DNA from: Portulaca oleracea
Lineage: Eukaryota; Streptophyta; Magnoliopsida; Caryophyllales; Portulacaceae
Assembly: GCA_029582165.1 (NCBI GenBank)
Contig: CM055874.1
Span: forward strand, 47,491,769-47,555,768
Direction of reading: 5' to 3'
Length of the DNA stretch: 64,000 bases
The notes below the pieces were generated by a model. That model was given only the letters and a program-made list of their open reading frames with translations, was not told the DNA's origin and made no database searches. Position 1 is the first letter of the stretch, and every line of letters begins with the position of its first letter. Below, one piece after another: positions 36,738 to 48,216 of this stretch. Made by a program: the position numbers and the translations under genes.

Positions 36738-37867
36738 CAAAAAATTGCTGGGGGATGCCACACATCTTTTTTAACTGACTCGCGGGTCATAACTTTTTTT
36801 AATGCATTCCCGGGGGACATTAAACTTACTTAAGTGGCTAGGGGGTGACAATCCGGCGTGTTTTGGCCGGAATGAAGAAAAGTCTTATTTGCCCTTGAAA
36901 TATCATCTTTATTCTGGGGTTGAACTTCCTCTTCATCATCATCAACATCATCATCATTCACTCTTCTCTCTTCACTACCTCTTGGCGGTGATAAGGGGGC
37001 AACCTGACTGCCGACCAGCGCGAGGTGCTCCTCTCTGCGACCCGGCTCCTGCAGGCCATGGTGGATGTCATCTCGAGCAACGGTATCGAGTCCGCCTCGC
37101 CGCCATGAAGGTCAACCCCGGGAAGCCGATTGAGACCGTTTTTGACCTGGTCAAGATGGAGGACAACGAGAGGAGGGAGCTGCAGCAGATGTCTGACCTG
37201 GAGCTGCTGGACATTGCGAGGTTCTGTAATCGGTTCCCCAACATTGACATGAACTACGAGGTGGTGGACGGTGACAGCGTTGGGGCCGGGGATGACGTCA
37301 CGATGGTGGTGACCCTCGAGAGGGATTTGGAGGCTGACCGAGTCGATGGGCCGAAGCCAGGTACGCCGGTGAAGGAGGAGGGTGGTGGCTGGTGGTCGGG
37401 ACACCAAGAGCAACCACCGGTGGCGATCAAGAGGGTGACATTGCATAGGAAGTCCAAGGTGAAGTCGAGTTTACCGCGCCACCGAGCCGGAAGAAGACGA
37501 CATCAGTATTTCATGTGTGACTCGTACCTGGGATGTGATCAGGAGTATAACTTCGAGGTCGATGTCAAAGAAGCAGGAGCTGCTGAAGATGGTTTGAAAA
37601 TGGTGAGGATTTGAGATGAATGAATTATGGAGAAAGAGGGTGAGTAAAATAGAGAAAGAGAGATAAATGGTAGATTTGATTAAATTAGAGAGAAAAATAA
37701 GGGTATTTTTGTCTTTTTCAACACATTTCGCCGGATTTCAGCCAAAACACGCCGGATTGTCACTCCCTAGCCACTTAAGTAAGTTTAATGTCCCCCGGGA
37801 ATTAAAAAAAAGTTGTGACCCGCGAGTCAGTTAAAAAAGATGTGTGGCACCCCCCAGTAATTTTTTG
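36738..37867. mobile_element. TIR element carrying a captured gene fragment
   Basis: Long terminal inverted repeats of about 135 bp (36738-36873 and 37738-37867, outer ends caaaaaattgctggggg and ccccccagtaattttttg) share atgccacacatctttttt, gactcgcgggtca, cattaaacttacttaagtgg and gacaatccggcgtgttttgg. Between them lies a coding fragment of a host helicase gene. No transposase. Long TIRs around host exon sequence match the Pack-MULE pattern, but I could not find a 9-bp duplication; the right side appears to continue past 37867, so one end may be truncated. Confidence 0.75.
36993..37614 (+). pseudogene. BRR2 (U5 snRNP 200-kDa helicase) C-terminal fragment
   Basis: Fragment of the C-terminal Sec63 domain of the spliceosomal DExH-box helicase BRR2. 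Seen: LTADQREVLLSATRLLQAMV and DVISSNG from 37004, then, after a frame change and loss of roughly 40 codons, PGKPIETVFDLVKMEDNERR, LLDIARFCNRFPNIDMNYEV, VAIKRVTLHRKSKVK and YFMCDSYLGCDQEYNFEVDV to a stop at 37614. Small compensating indels occur around GWWSGHQEQ. The full protein is about 2,170 aa, so only about a tenth is present and it lacks both helicase cassettes. It lies inside a long-TIR element, so it is a captured fragment. GC content is well above the flanks. It could be transcribed, but helicase activity is excluded. Confidence 0.85.
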
Positions 37868-39088
37868 TATTGTCCAACACCCCTAAAGTTCAATGTATTA
37901 TCATCCAATAATCTTTTTTTATAAATATAAAACCATGTATGAAATGTGTGTCATGATTGATAAAATTATGTTATTATTTATATTTTTTAAACATAGCTAA
38001 TAAATATTATACTTTTATAGTTGATAAATATATATAATTATCCAAAAAATATTATTAAAAGTTATAAAAATGTAAAATATAGAGAATTAAAGATGGTTAG
38101 TAATCATTTTGTCGCAAGACGCGTATCATCGTCCGAATGAAAATAAAAATATGAGGCTTGGCACAATCTCTTATCAACTAAACTATATTATTATATATTA
38201 AGACGAAATTAGAATAAATTATTATATATCATCGTGCCAATGAAAATAAAAATATGAGTCTTGGCCAATCTCTTATCATCAAAACTATATTATTATATAA
38301 AACTATATTATTATATGTCATCGCCCAAATGAAAATAAAAAATGATTTACACCTATTTGACTGACACACACACACACACACATATCAATAATACAGTGGC
38401 AAGAGGTCCACCTTCTACCCCAGGTGTCCAGGGTTTGAATCCTGGGGAGGATATCTCTCTCTTACCATTTCGGTTAGGATTCTAACACCATAATCCAAGA
38501 ACAAGAATTTGAGATTTGAAATTGACAATTGACGTTTTAAAACTATCAATAATACAAGCAGTTGAAAAACTTTGGCCAGAAAAATTCAAACAACAACAAT
38601 TGTTTTGAGAAAGACATGATATAGTATTGTAGTCTTGCTATTAATTTGTCTATAAAGAGACTCCCAAAATGCAAGGATTTGCCCAGAATGCAAATCAGAT
38701 CCAATCAGAGATGGACGAGACTGTGATGAACAAAGAGAAGGAAAAACAGTTAATAATAGTTCCAATAATACTATCAATTTCTTCATATTAGATTTCTGAT
38801 AATACTATCAATTTCTAATAATACTATCAATTTCTAACAGTACAATCAATTTCTTCAATCGTCACAAACAAAGAAATTCGAACCTGAAGCAAGAAAGCGG
38901 CAAGGTGGTTGACGGCGGTTATGGAGGACGCAGAGGTGGACGGGAGGCGCGGATGGTAGTTGTGCACGGGGCGGTGGTGGGTGGATGGCTAGTGAATTTT
39001 TGTCAGAGGGGTTTTCAATTCGTTGATGATGGAATTGTAATTGGGTATCCGCAAAGATAAAAGGGTCTGGTGTGATAATAGTTAGACC
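37868..39088. other. Intergenic AT-rich DNA
   Basis: No gene. Bases 38140-38340 repeat aactatattattatat and gaaaataaaaatatgag units; 38363-38383 is a CA microsatellite; 38770-38860 repeats actatcaatttctaata. The GC-richer piece at 38890-39000 may belong to the CACTA element that ends at 39422. Confidence 0.4.
38392..38480 (+). mobile_element. Possible tRNA-derived SINE fragment
   Basis: The stretch cagtggcaagaggtcca followed 30 bases later by gggtttgaatcctgg resembles a tRNA A box and B box (GGTTTGAATCC) as in plant SINEs. No tRNA fold or poly(A) tail was confirmed. Confidence 0.4.
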
Positions 39089-39422
39089 ACAGATACCGTT
39101 AATTTAACGGTCGCAAGATCCCTTTAACGGTCGGAACCTGAGACCGTTAATAAAAATCTTGCGACCGTTAATTTAACGATCACAAGTAGGCGATATTTTT
39201 TTTTGTTGAAAATGTTAAAAAAAACTTGCCCAGTTGCGACCGTTAAATTAACGGTCGCTGCTAGCGACCGTTAAATTTATACTGCGACTGTTAATTTAAT
39301 GGTCTCTGGTTTAGCGACTGTTAAATTAATGGTCGCTCCTTAATGGTCGCACGAGAAAAATTGAGACCGTTAATTTAACGATCTCAATTTAACGGTCGCA
39401 ATGCTTATGTTATGTTGTAGTG
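39089..39422 (-). mobile_element. CACTA transposon end with palindromic subterminal array
   Basis: On the minus strand the segment begins CACTACAACATAAC at 39422, the CACTA terminal motif, then runs through at least ten copies of gcgaccgttaa / ttaacggtcgc in both orientations, some forming perfect palindromes (gcgaccgttaaattaacggtcgc type at 39236-39258). Subterminal repeat arrays of this kind bind the transposase in CACTA elements. The opposite end was not found in the window. Confidence 0.75.
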
Positions 39423-39523
<101 letters not shown>

Positions 39524-40273
39524 GAGAAGCAAAAATATTAAAACGGGTGCAAGAAAGAGAGCTGAGGGAGAGAGAAAAACAACAGAGAGAGAATATATTA
39601 AAACGAGTGTATGAGATAAAGTGGTGGAGAGAGAGAAAGCTAAGAGAGAAAAAAATATTCAAATCGATGCGCGAGAGAGAATGTTGGAGAGAGAGAGAGA
39701 AAAAAAAAGGGAGAGAAAACGAAAGAAGAGAAAGAGAAAGGGTAAGGCAGAGAGGGAGAAAATGGTTTTTATTAGATTGAAGTTAAGAAAATAATTTACA
39801 AAGTGGTGACCAAAAATCATTTTCCAATCCCAACCAAACACACCCTTAAATGAATATAAAAAACACTACTTATTTTGAAATTTTCAATTGGTTGATTACA
39901 TTGGACCCTTTTTTTTTTATAATTTGCGGTCAATATACCATTTTATTTAAAAGAGATGCTGACCAATATAATAAGGCAAACAACAATAGACGGAAACAAC
40001 TGACTACGGCCAAGCAAAAATTCCTCCATCACAAGAGCCTGAACTAAAACGAAAACTATCGACGAATATAAAACCATCACCATATACATCATGGGCATAC
40101 TACTAGAGATATATCGAAAGGTGCTACACATGTGTTGATATATCGTTTCAGCTTGATCCACTTAGGGTGAATGCATTTCCAGCTGGTATACCATTGGTCT
40201 CTGACCCAACCCCCATACCACAATTTGTTGCATTAACACCAAGAGTCTCCCATGATACTACGCTTATAAAACC

Positions 40274-40592
40274 TAAGGGTGTGCATTATTCGGTTGTGAA
40301 CCAAATAAACCGAGAACCGAACCGGTTCGAACCGATTCAAACCGGACCGATTTTTATTCAGTTCGGTTTTCAGTTTGCACTTTAGCCCTTATTCGGTTTT
40401 CGGTTTGACTCTTTCCAGTGAAAGTCCCGTATGAATGTGTGCATTATTCGGTTTTGAACCGGATAAACCGAGAACCGAAACCGAACCGGTTTATTCGGTT
40501 CGGTTTTCGGTTTGGACTTTACCCCTTAATCGGTTTTCGATTTAATCGGTTCGTCCCGGTTCGGTTCGGCTTTGAACCGATGAACAACCCTA
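40274..40592. mobile_element. hAT-like MITE with internal duplication
   Basis: A 319-bp element, ends taagggtgtgcattattcgg and gatgaacaacccta, flanked by ataaaacc / ataaaact (40266-40273, 40593-40600), 7 of 8 bases equal. The unit gtgcattattcggtt...gaaccgataaaccgagaaccga occurs twice in the same direction (40280 and 40439). No coding capacity. Confidence 0.75.
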
Positions 40593-40697
40593 ATAAAACT
40601 ATCACCATATACATCATGGGCATACTACTGCATGCTTTAAAGAATAGACACCATCAACCTTGTAAAACAAAATCCAATTTGCTACATACTGCATGCT

Positions 40698-41155
40698 TTA
40701 AAGAATATCGTCTACAAACGCAAAATTCGATCGATTCCCGGATGCCTTCTTTCTTCTTTTCACTCTCCTTGACCTTCTTTTTTTCTTCTTAGCAGAGAGT
40801 TTACCAATTAAGTGTTTCTTTGGATTACTGTTTTTCTTGGCTCGCATAAAGCCGCTACTTTCCCTAAATTTGAGGGCTTTCTCTACAATATAAACTCTTG
40901 CCTTCACACTGAAATCATTGTCAAAAGATAGGGAGCAAGAATCATCCAAGTCATGATCAGAATCATGATCAGAGTTCAAGAATCCTTGAGCCTTAGGGGA
41001 AGAATTAGTAGCCACTTCAACTTCCGGATGCTAATATGAACCACTCACAATTTCCACAGACTTTTCAATTCCAAAAGCAATGTCGGGCAAGCTTCTATAC
41101 ATGACTAGTAACGACGAATCCTTTAATGCTTCTTTAGTTGTTGGCTTATTGATCA
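40698..41155 (-). pseudogene. Unknown lysine-rich protein gene remnant
   Basis: I do not recognise this protein. On the minus strand a frame runs from MINKPTTKEALKDSSLLVMY (start near 41155), is broken by one TAG-type stop after VEIVSGSY near 41030, and continues through NSDHDSDHDLDDSCSLSFD and the basic run KKKKRRSRRVKRRKK to a stop at 40698. The amino acid mix (acidic stretch followed by a nuclear-localisation-like basic tail) looks like real protein. It may be the last exon of a larger gene or a relic. Confidence 0.35.
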
Positions 41156-41269
41156 TAAGGGATGAGCCAAGAAACAAATTCACCATAAATGATTAGGACG
41201 ACAATAAGGTTTCAAACCCTAAAATATATAGGAACCAAAAAGACTAAGGTGGCATAACCTTTTTTAATT

Positions 41270-44140
41270 TATTTTTTATTATTATTTTTCAATCACTTTC
41301 CCGAGCTGCCCTGTGAATTTTACATTAAAAAAGTTGTCATAGTTTATTTAAGTTGTAACCATGGTTTATCACTAAGTAATTATTAAATTTGTAACCACAA
41401 TTTAACAATTAGTAAAATATGTGGTAGACCTATGAGCCAAGCCGAGCTTTGGTCAAATCGAGCACGAGCCGAGCTTTGACCGGGTCGAACCCAACCGGCT
41501 TGCAAGCCGACTCGGTTCAGTTACAACCCTATTATCAACTATGACAATTACCACAGGAAAATAAATTTCATCCATATATTTGTAAACTTTTATCTTCACC
41601 GTTCATTTTTTTATTTAATACCTGTAAAACCCCGAAAAATTCAATTTGCGTTTACCGTTAAAATTCCTAACGAGCGTTTTATTCCGTTATTTATTTGTTT
41701 GTTTTCACACGGAGCTTTTAGGACCGCGAGTGTTTTCGTAGTAATTTTTAGAGTTCTAAAAATATCACTTAGAAATTTTTGGGACTTTGGGTGTAAAATC
41801 TTTTTATCAGTTGAGAGGATTTTTATCAGTTTTTCTTAGGTTTTGCTGTTATAGGATTTATGAGGTAATATAATTTTATTTTTGGAAATTTTTGGGTAGA
41901 TTTACATCATTCCTCAAATTTTATCAGATTTTCAAAACCTTTGCCCAAGTCTCTAACGTAATGTTGCATTTCACAACCCATTATTTTTGCATACCCATTT
42001 GTTTGGCCAATCACAGTCCAACACGTACTCTTTCTCTCTCTTCTTCTTTTTCTCTTTCCCGGTTTCCCTTTCTCTCTTTCTTTCTCTTTCTCTCTCTCTC
42101 CTCCTCTTTTCTTTATATTATAATTGATGTTGCTGCTGCTACCCACACGACAACCATCACCACTACCCACGCACCTCCTTTAACCACCTGCCACCCCCTC
42201 CCCTCTCCTTTCCGATCGCCACCCCACCTCACCGCTGCTGCCGCCGTGGAGAAACCACCACCAGAAACCCCACCCAAACCCTCTTCTTTTCTATGGTTGC
42301 TACCTAACTCGACTTCACCGAACCCGACGACGTCGCGCACCATCACCAACCACCACCGACGCCCCACTCGCCACCGCCCTCACGGCACCACGACCACCGA
42401 CGCAGATCCGTGCACCGCACCGCTGAACCGCCACTCGGGTAACCCCTAGCCCTCCCTCTTGTTCTCTCATATTAAAGTGCCCTAGTGCACCGAACAACAG
42501 CCACCACATGCAGCCTCCACCTCCGACCACCGGAGCTCAAGCGCCGACGACCCGACGCCAAAGACGACCGAGCATCCACCACCCCGGACCCACCTCTTCT
42601 AGCTTGGACCCATTGTTTGTGCTTCCTCTCTCTTTTTCTCTCTCTACAAATTATTATGGGTATAACTATATTAGGGTTAGTATAATCATATTATTACTAA
42701 GGTTTCATATTATTACTATGTTTCATATTATTAATTTTAAGTATTTCATAATATTGGTATTAAGTTTCTTATCATTATTAAGTGTTCAAAATATTTATTT
42801 TAGGTTTCATGTTATTAATAATAGGTTTCCTTGTTACTTTAAAGAGTCATATTATTATTATTATTATTAGTTTCATGATTTTATTTTAAAGTTTCATGTT
42901 ATTATTATATAGTTCATGTTATTATTTTTTTTAAAGCTTCATATTATTATTATAAAGTTTCGTGTTATTATTATTATTATTATAAAGTTTCGTGTTATTA
43001 TTATTATTATAAAGTTTTGTATTATTATGATTATTATAAAGTTTCCTGAAAACTTCATATTATTAGTATTAAAAGTTTTATATACTTTGGTATTAAAGTT
43101 TTTTTTTATAAAGTTTTCTGGTTGTTATGTTGTAATACGAATATTATGTTCCAAAAACCCTATGTAATATTATTACTAAAGTATTAGTGTCGAGTACTTA
43201 TGGTTTTAAATGTGTCGTTTCGATTTTATTATATTACCTTTAGAAAATGTGTGTTGTGATGTAAGTGTTTTCACAATAGTTATGTTGAAATGCTGAATAC
43301 ATGGCTAATTGAAGGCTAAGGTTGGGGTATGGTAGGATTCGTGCGTTACTAACTTTCGTAGAAGTCGAGTTTTAATTTTAGTAGTTTATATTCGAATTCT
43401 AGGTCTGAGCGAGACGACGCGATAGTTAGCTCCCGTATGTAAGTATTGCAGTAAAGAGAACCTGTTCAGGTAATGTCTATGTCCTGATCCCCTTTGGGAT
43501 GCTCTTTTATCTGTTTTGTGATTTTAATATGTTTTATGAAGCTTGCATCCCGCACGGGGACTTTCTGTAAAGTTGGACTTTCTGTAAAGTTAGACTGTCT
43601 GATTTGGATGTCTGTGAGTTGTTTTTCTGAGTTGAGTAAAATGTGGCAGTCTTTTTAAACTCTGAGTTTTATTCTGTTGATTTTGGAAACTGGGTTGGGT
43701 TTTATGTGAAGTCTGACGTCTGATAATTCATAAGATACTAATAATCAAAGTGAAACCATAAGCGGGTTGCGGATAACGACCCTTAGACCAGGATCTGTTC
43801 CTGCAGGGGAGTTATCAAGAGATCGGAGAGTTAGATCAGGATATGTTCCTGCAGGGGAGTTATTTAAATTTCTTTTTTATTTAAAAATTTATTTTTAATT
43901 TGAATGTATTTTATGGAGTTAAGTTAAGTTACGTTAGGTAAAAATGCATTAATTAGAGTTAAGTTAGGTTAGATGCGTTATATCTAACTCAACTAAAAAA
44001 CAAAGCCTAAAATTCCACTATCAAATAGCACTTGTCCATCACCATGATGGCAACCATTAACCAAACTATAAATATAAATTACAAACTCAAAAACCAACCC
44101 AAATCCAAAAACTTAAGGTTATACCAAATATTTCCAAACC
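41270..44140. repeat. LTR-like repeat and minisatellite
   Basis: Bases 41420-41530 are a degenerate hAT-like tract (gagccgagctttg). From about 41620 (cctgtaaaaccccgaaaaattc) to 43880 the DNA looks like a long LTR or leader, with a pyrimidine-rich run at 42020-42115. A coding-like Pro/Thr/His-rich frame at 42120-42450 is low-complexity and not recognised. Bases 42830-43030 are an (att)n-based minisatellite with unit attattattataaagtttcgtgtt. The 27-base unit tgttcctgcaggggagttat occurs twice at 43795-43861. Confidence 0.4.
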
Positions 44141-44440
44141 TTAAAAAAAAACAAACTCAAAACTGGCTCATATCGAATCCGACATGTAATCAATCCATTT
44201 GCTCAAATTGATAAGTCTTTCTCAAATCATGGCAAAACATGTAAGCCATTTTTTTCAAAGTAGTTTTTATTACCTCCCTTTCATATCATTTGTCGTCTTT
44301 GAAAATTATGCAATCAAACTTAAAAATTTTTGTCATAATTTTCTCATTATATACAATGAAATAAAATTACTATCATTAGATTGATAATGGAAAATACTAT
44401 TCTAAAACTATATTATTGCGATTGTTAATGAAATATAATA

Positions 44441-45006
44441 GGGATATTGGATGAAAATATACCGACCTCTGATAATATTGGATTGTAATAAACCGACCTT
44501 TATTATTGGAAAACAATATCTCTGACCTTAAGTGAGATTATTATACCACCAGTGACTGAGTGGGTGGTGATTGGTTAATTGGTTTATATTCTAACGTGAC
44601 AAGCGGAGAAAAATTATCAGCCCTTGTCTAGTAACCTGTAAACTCCTACGTTCTTTTCATTAACCCACATTATTTTCATTAACCCACGTTAAAGAAAATC
44701 GGTCCTAACACAATGACTAAGGGGGTGATGAACCCGTTTCTATAGTGATAGGGCACACAACTAACCAATGTTTTGTAGAGTGGGTTAGTGAGAAAAATGA
44801 ACGAGTCAACGAGGTTATTGGATTGGGACAATTTTTTTTCCTCCGCCAGCTACATCAGCATAGAGACCGGTTCACCATCCTCTTAGTTATTGTTGGTATA
44901 ATAATATCATATAGGTACAAAGGTAAGGGATATCGTTGTCCAATAATAAATATTGATATATTATAATCCAATACCTCAGAAATCGGTATATTATCATCTA
45001 AAACCC
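44441..45006. mobile_element. Mutator-like MITE upstream of SDR copy 1
   Basis: A 566-bp element with imperfect terminal inverted repeats of about 48 bp (gggatattggatgaaaatat versus gggttttagatgataatata) flanked by a perfect 9-bp duplication aatataata (44432-44440 and 45007-45015). The second copy of the duplication has the single site aatataata at the matching place (about 52617), an empty site. A 9-bp duplication points to Mutator-type transposition. No coding capacity. Confidence 0.85.
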
Positions 45007-45238
45007 AATATAATATAAAAAATCATTAATTAAAGTGTGACATTGAAGAAATGAATAGTCAACAAAATGACAAATAATATGAATATTAGTAATAATTGCG
45101 ACGCTAATTACCATAAGCCGTGACGTCAATGCTCCTAATCCTAATGTTTACTCTCCTTAAAATCGAACTCTCTAGTCTCTCCACAACTCCCGCATGCGAC
45201 ATTCCATCCACTCTTTTCCAGCTTCCTCCCCCACATAA

Positions 45239-46060
45239 ATGAAAATGGACTCTACCACCTCCACCGTCCCCGCCACCGTAACCTCCGCCGCAGGAGTCCC
45301 GCTAAAAGACAGGGTAGCCATAGTCACCGGCGCATCTCGAGGCATCGGCCGAGCTGTGGCTCTCCACCTGGCCTCTCTGGGAGCAAAGCTCGTCATCAAC
45401 TACACCTCCACATCCTCCAAAGTCCCCTCCGACCACCTCGTTTCCGAAATCAACGCCCTCTCCTCCGCCACACGCGCCGTCGCTGTCCAGGCCGACGTCT
45501 CCGACCCTGCCCAAGTGACCCGCCTCTTCGACGCCGCGGAACAAGCCTTCTCTGCCCCGCCCCACATCGTCGTCACCTGCGCCGGCGTCCTCGACCCCAA
45601 ATACCCCACCATCCCCGGCACCGACCTCGCCGACTTCGACCGGATATTCGCCGTCAACACGCGCGGGACGTTCCTGTGCATCCAGGAGGGGGCGCGTCGC
45701 ATCAAGCGCGGCGGCGGAGGGAGGATCGTGACGATATCGACGTCCCTCGCGGCGGCGTTCCGGCCGGGGTACGGGGCGTACACGGCGTCGAAGGCGGCGG
45801 TGGAGGCCATGACGAAGATTCTGGCGAAGGAGTTGAAAGGGACGGGGATAACGGTGAATAGCGTGGCGCCGGGGCCGATAGCGACGGAGATGTTTTACTC
45901 CGGGAAGACGCCGGAGAGGATTCAGGCGGTGATCGAGGAGTGCCCGCTGGGAAGGTTGGGGAAAGTGGAGGATGTGGCGCCGGTGGTCGGATTCTTGGTT
46001 AGTGATGCCGGTGAGTGGGTTAACGGTCAGATTATCAGGGTTAATGGTGGGTATGTGTAA
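45239..46060 (+). CDS. Short-chain dehydrogenase/reductase, copy 1
   Basis: NADPH-dependent aldehyde reductase-like protein of the classical SDR family, expected to reduce reactive aldehydes or ketones. Single exon, 273 aa, a normal length. Seen: cofactor motif TGASRGIG at 30-37, CAG of the NNAG motif at 114-116, NTRG at 140-143, catalytic Ser (167 or 169) with Tyr181 and Lys185 in YTASK, PGPIATEMF, and the C-terminus NGQIIRVNGGYV. It closely resembles the Arabidopsis At3g03980-type proteins from memory. The start is the first Met, aligned with the start of copy 2; Met3 is an alternative. GC content is far above the flanks, which creates long spurious frames on the other strand. Copy 2 lies 7.9 kb downstream and differs by about 20 substitutions and a two-residue indel. 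The substrate is not known from sequence; a plastid location is not evident. Confidence 0.93.
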   Translation: MKMDSTTSTVPATVTSAAGVPLKDRVAIVTGASRGIGRAVALHLASLGAKLVINYTSTSSKVPSDHLVSEINALSSATRAVAVQADVSDPAQVTRLFDAAEQAFSAPPHIVVTCAGVLDPKYPTIPGTDLADFDRIFAVNTRGTFLCIQEGARRIKRGGGGRIVTISTSLAAAFRPGYGAYTASKAAVEAMTKILAKELKGTGITVNSVAPGPIATEMFYSGKTPERIQAVIEECPLGRLGKVEDVAPVVGFLVSDAGEWVNGQIIRVNGGYV

Positions 46061-46399
46061 ACAAATTTGCCAGCCACAATTATTTGATGTACAAATAAAT
46101 GGGCGTTGCGAACCACAGTAATAATTGTATCCATCGATGTAATTAGACACGGGTTAAATGTCTTTTCTCTTATAAAATCAATATTTATTATCATTTTTAA
46201 CCTTAATTTTTTTGAAAGATACTATTAATTATCAATTATAAGAAGCTTGAAATGTGTTGGCTACGCCAACAATTAAAATTGACACCTTAACGAATGAGGT
46301 ATTTTGGATGTATTTTCATAAATTTTAAAAAATATAGATAAAAATGTGATTTTATAACATTTATATATATTATTATAATTGTAGAAGTCAATCATGTCA

Positions 46400-47891
46400 T
46401 TTTTTTGCAATTTTTTTTAAAATGGGCAAACAACAACACTAGGAAGTCCTCTCAAGGGATCTTCCAAGTGCATCCTCACTTACAACAAGGGATAAGCATT
46501 TATGAAAACAATAATCAAAACAACAGGAAGAATCTAATGTAACACCAAACTTAGCTAGCCAATCTACAGAACGATTTCCTTCACGAAAAATATGAGACAC
46601 CTGATAATCCGAACACAATGCCATGAAAGCTTGGATATCTTGAACTAAGGTCGCAATTTCCCAGGGAACCTTGTAAGCTCCCACTACGGCTTTAATAAGC
46701 ACCAAATTATCCCCTTCCAAAATAATGCGCCGAAAGCCACCCAACACTGCAGCTCGAATCCCATTCCACATAGCTGTAGCTTCCGCCACCAACACTGAAG
46801 AATGCCCAAGGTTAGGATGCCACTTGAACCACCTCCCCTCACTCATCTCGGATAATAAAACCACCCCCAGCTCCATGCTGACTCCTAGAACCATCAAAGT
46901 TAATTTTGACAAAACCCCTCGCAGGCTTACCCCAAGACACCCACCTAGTTTTGTCCTGAACAATTTGTGGCTGGAGGCCAGGACCGCCGAATAAATCAGT
47001 CAACCTATCTCTACTTCGCCATTCAGCATAGGCTCGATTAGCTCTTAGCAGAGTAGCCCCAGCAGTTGTAGATTTTTGACTAAAGACAACCAAATTTCTT
47101 GTCTTCCAAATACTCCAAAGGAGAGCAACTACCCTATCCAGGGCAGAAATTGATGAATGCGTTTTACACTTATGAAGAAACTCTTCTAAGGTGTCATTGA
47201 TTGTAGGAACTAGTCGAAGCCAATTATGTTGCTCGGCTAGTTGCCACACTTCAGTCACGTAGTCACAATCAATAAATAAATGTTGTTCACTTTCCACAAC
47301 AGAATTACAAAAAGGACATTGTAAAGGCACGTCCATACCTCTATATACTAGATGAGTTTTAAGAGGAAGCGCATCTTGAAACATCTGCCAAAGAAAGACC
47401 TTGAGCTTTGGTTGAACATTGAGCTTCCAAATCCATTTGAAATTCCATACTTGCTCAAAATTAAGACCTTCATGCGCCAGCCAAGTTGCTGACTTGGTAG
47501 TGAATTCCCCAGTACTGGTCAGTCCCCAACAAAGAGAATCTTCAACCGGATCAAAAGGGAGAGGAACTGCCTTAACTAAGGCCATTACATCAGGACGAAG
47601 TATGGTTGCCAATTTCTTTGAATCCCACGTCCTATCATTGTTAATGAAATCTGCAACTCGCAAAGAACAGTCTACTTGCGATGGGTCATAGCTATAGACT
47701 AGGTCAAGAAGACTAGTCTGGCCACACCATTTATCCAGCCAAAAAATTATCTTTTCACCACTACCAACCTGCCACCTGAGACCTTTAGCAAAAAGCGACC
47801 TAACACTCAAAATTGATTTCCAGGCCCAAGAATCTGTGGGTTTGGCCTTTAAAGCATACAAATATATATGTTTTGTAGCATCACAAGACAC
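46400..47891 (-). pseudogene. LINE fragment: RT zinc-binding and RNase H domains
   Basis: 5'-truncated, L1-type non-LTR retrotransposon on the minus strand. Seen: LRWQVGSGEKIIFWLDKWCG, the zinc-binding region (WKLNVQPKLKVFLWQM, CPFCNSVVESEQHLFIDCD), then an RNase H domain (PARGFVKINFDGS, then in another frame LVAEATAMWNGIRAAVLGGF, LEGDNLVLIKAV and FREGNRSVDWLAKFG). A frameshift lies near 46850. The endonuclease and RT core are missing. A T-rich stretch at 46400-46420 on the plus strand is the likely poly(A) tail. It lies downstream of SDR copy 1 and is absent from copy 2. Confidence 0.88.
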
Positions 47892-47956
47892 TTAACAAGT
47901 GTCTTGTCCAAGACATTTATCATTTCTCTTAGTTGGTGTATTTCCATGTATTATTA

Positions 47957-48216
47957 TTATCTTTGTCCCAAAATATTTATCCTTTTATCTAACTTTTTTG
48001 TCTCAAAATATTTGTGTCATTTACAATCCCAACAACTATAATTCCTTTTCCACCCCTAATTAATAGATTCACTTATCACTTTTTACAATTCCAACAACTA
48101 TTATTTTCAAAAGTAAGGGTAGTTTGAGTAAATTACAAACTTTTCACCTGAATTCCCAATACACATAGGTCTTCTCAAGTTAGTTAGATGGGCAAATAAA
48201 ATGGAACAGAGGTAGT
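47957..48216. mobile_element. Stowaway-type MITE
   Basis: Left end ctttgtcccaaaatatttatcc and right end ggaacagaggtagta match the other Stowaway copies (52684, 54344) in sequence and length of about 260 bp. The terminal repeats are worn. It lies next to the LINE in SDR copy 1. Confidence 0.65.

Noticed and set aside
42120..42530. Pro/Thr/His-rich frames as an extensin-like or proline-rich protein gene
   Set aside because: The frames come from simple acc/cac runs, have no signal peptide, and lie within LTR-like repeat DNA.
45302..46150. Long open frame of 282 codons on the strand opposite SDR copy 1
   Set aside because: It is Arg/Gly/His-rich and mirrors a GC-rich, codon-biased real gene; the same shadow appears opposite copy 2. 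The plus-strand frame has full SDR motifs.
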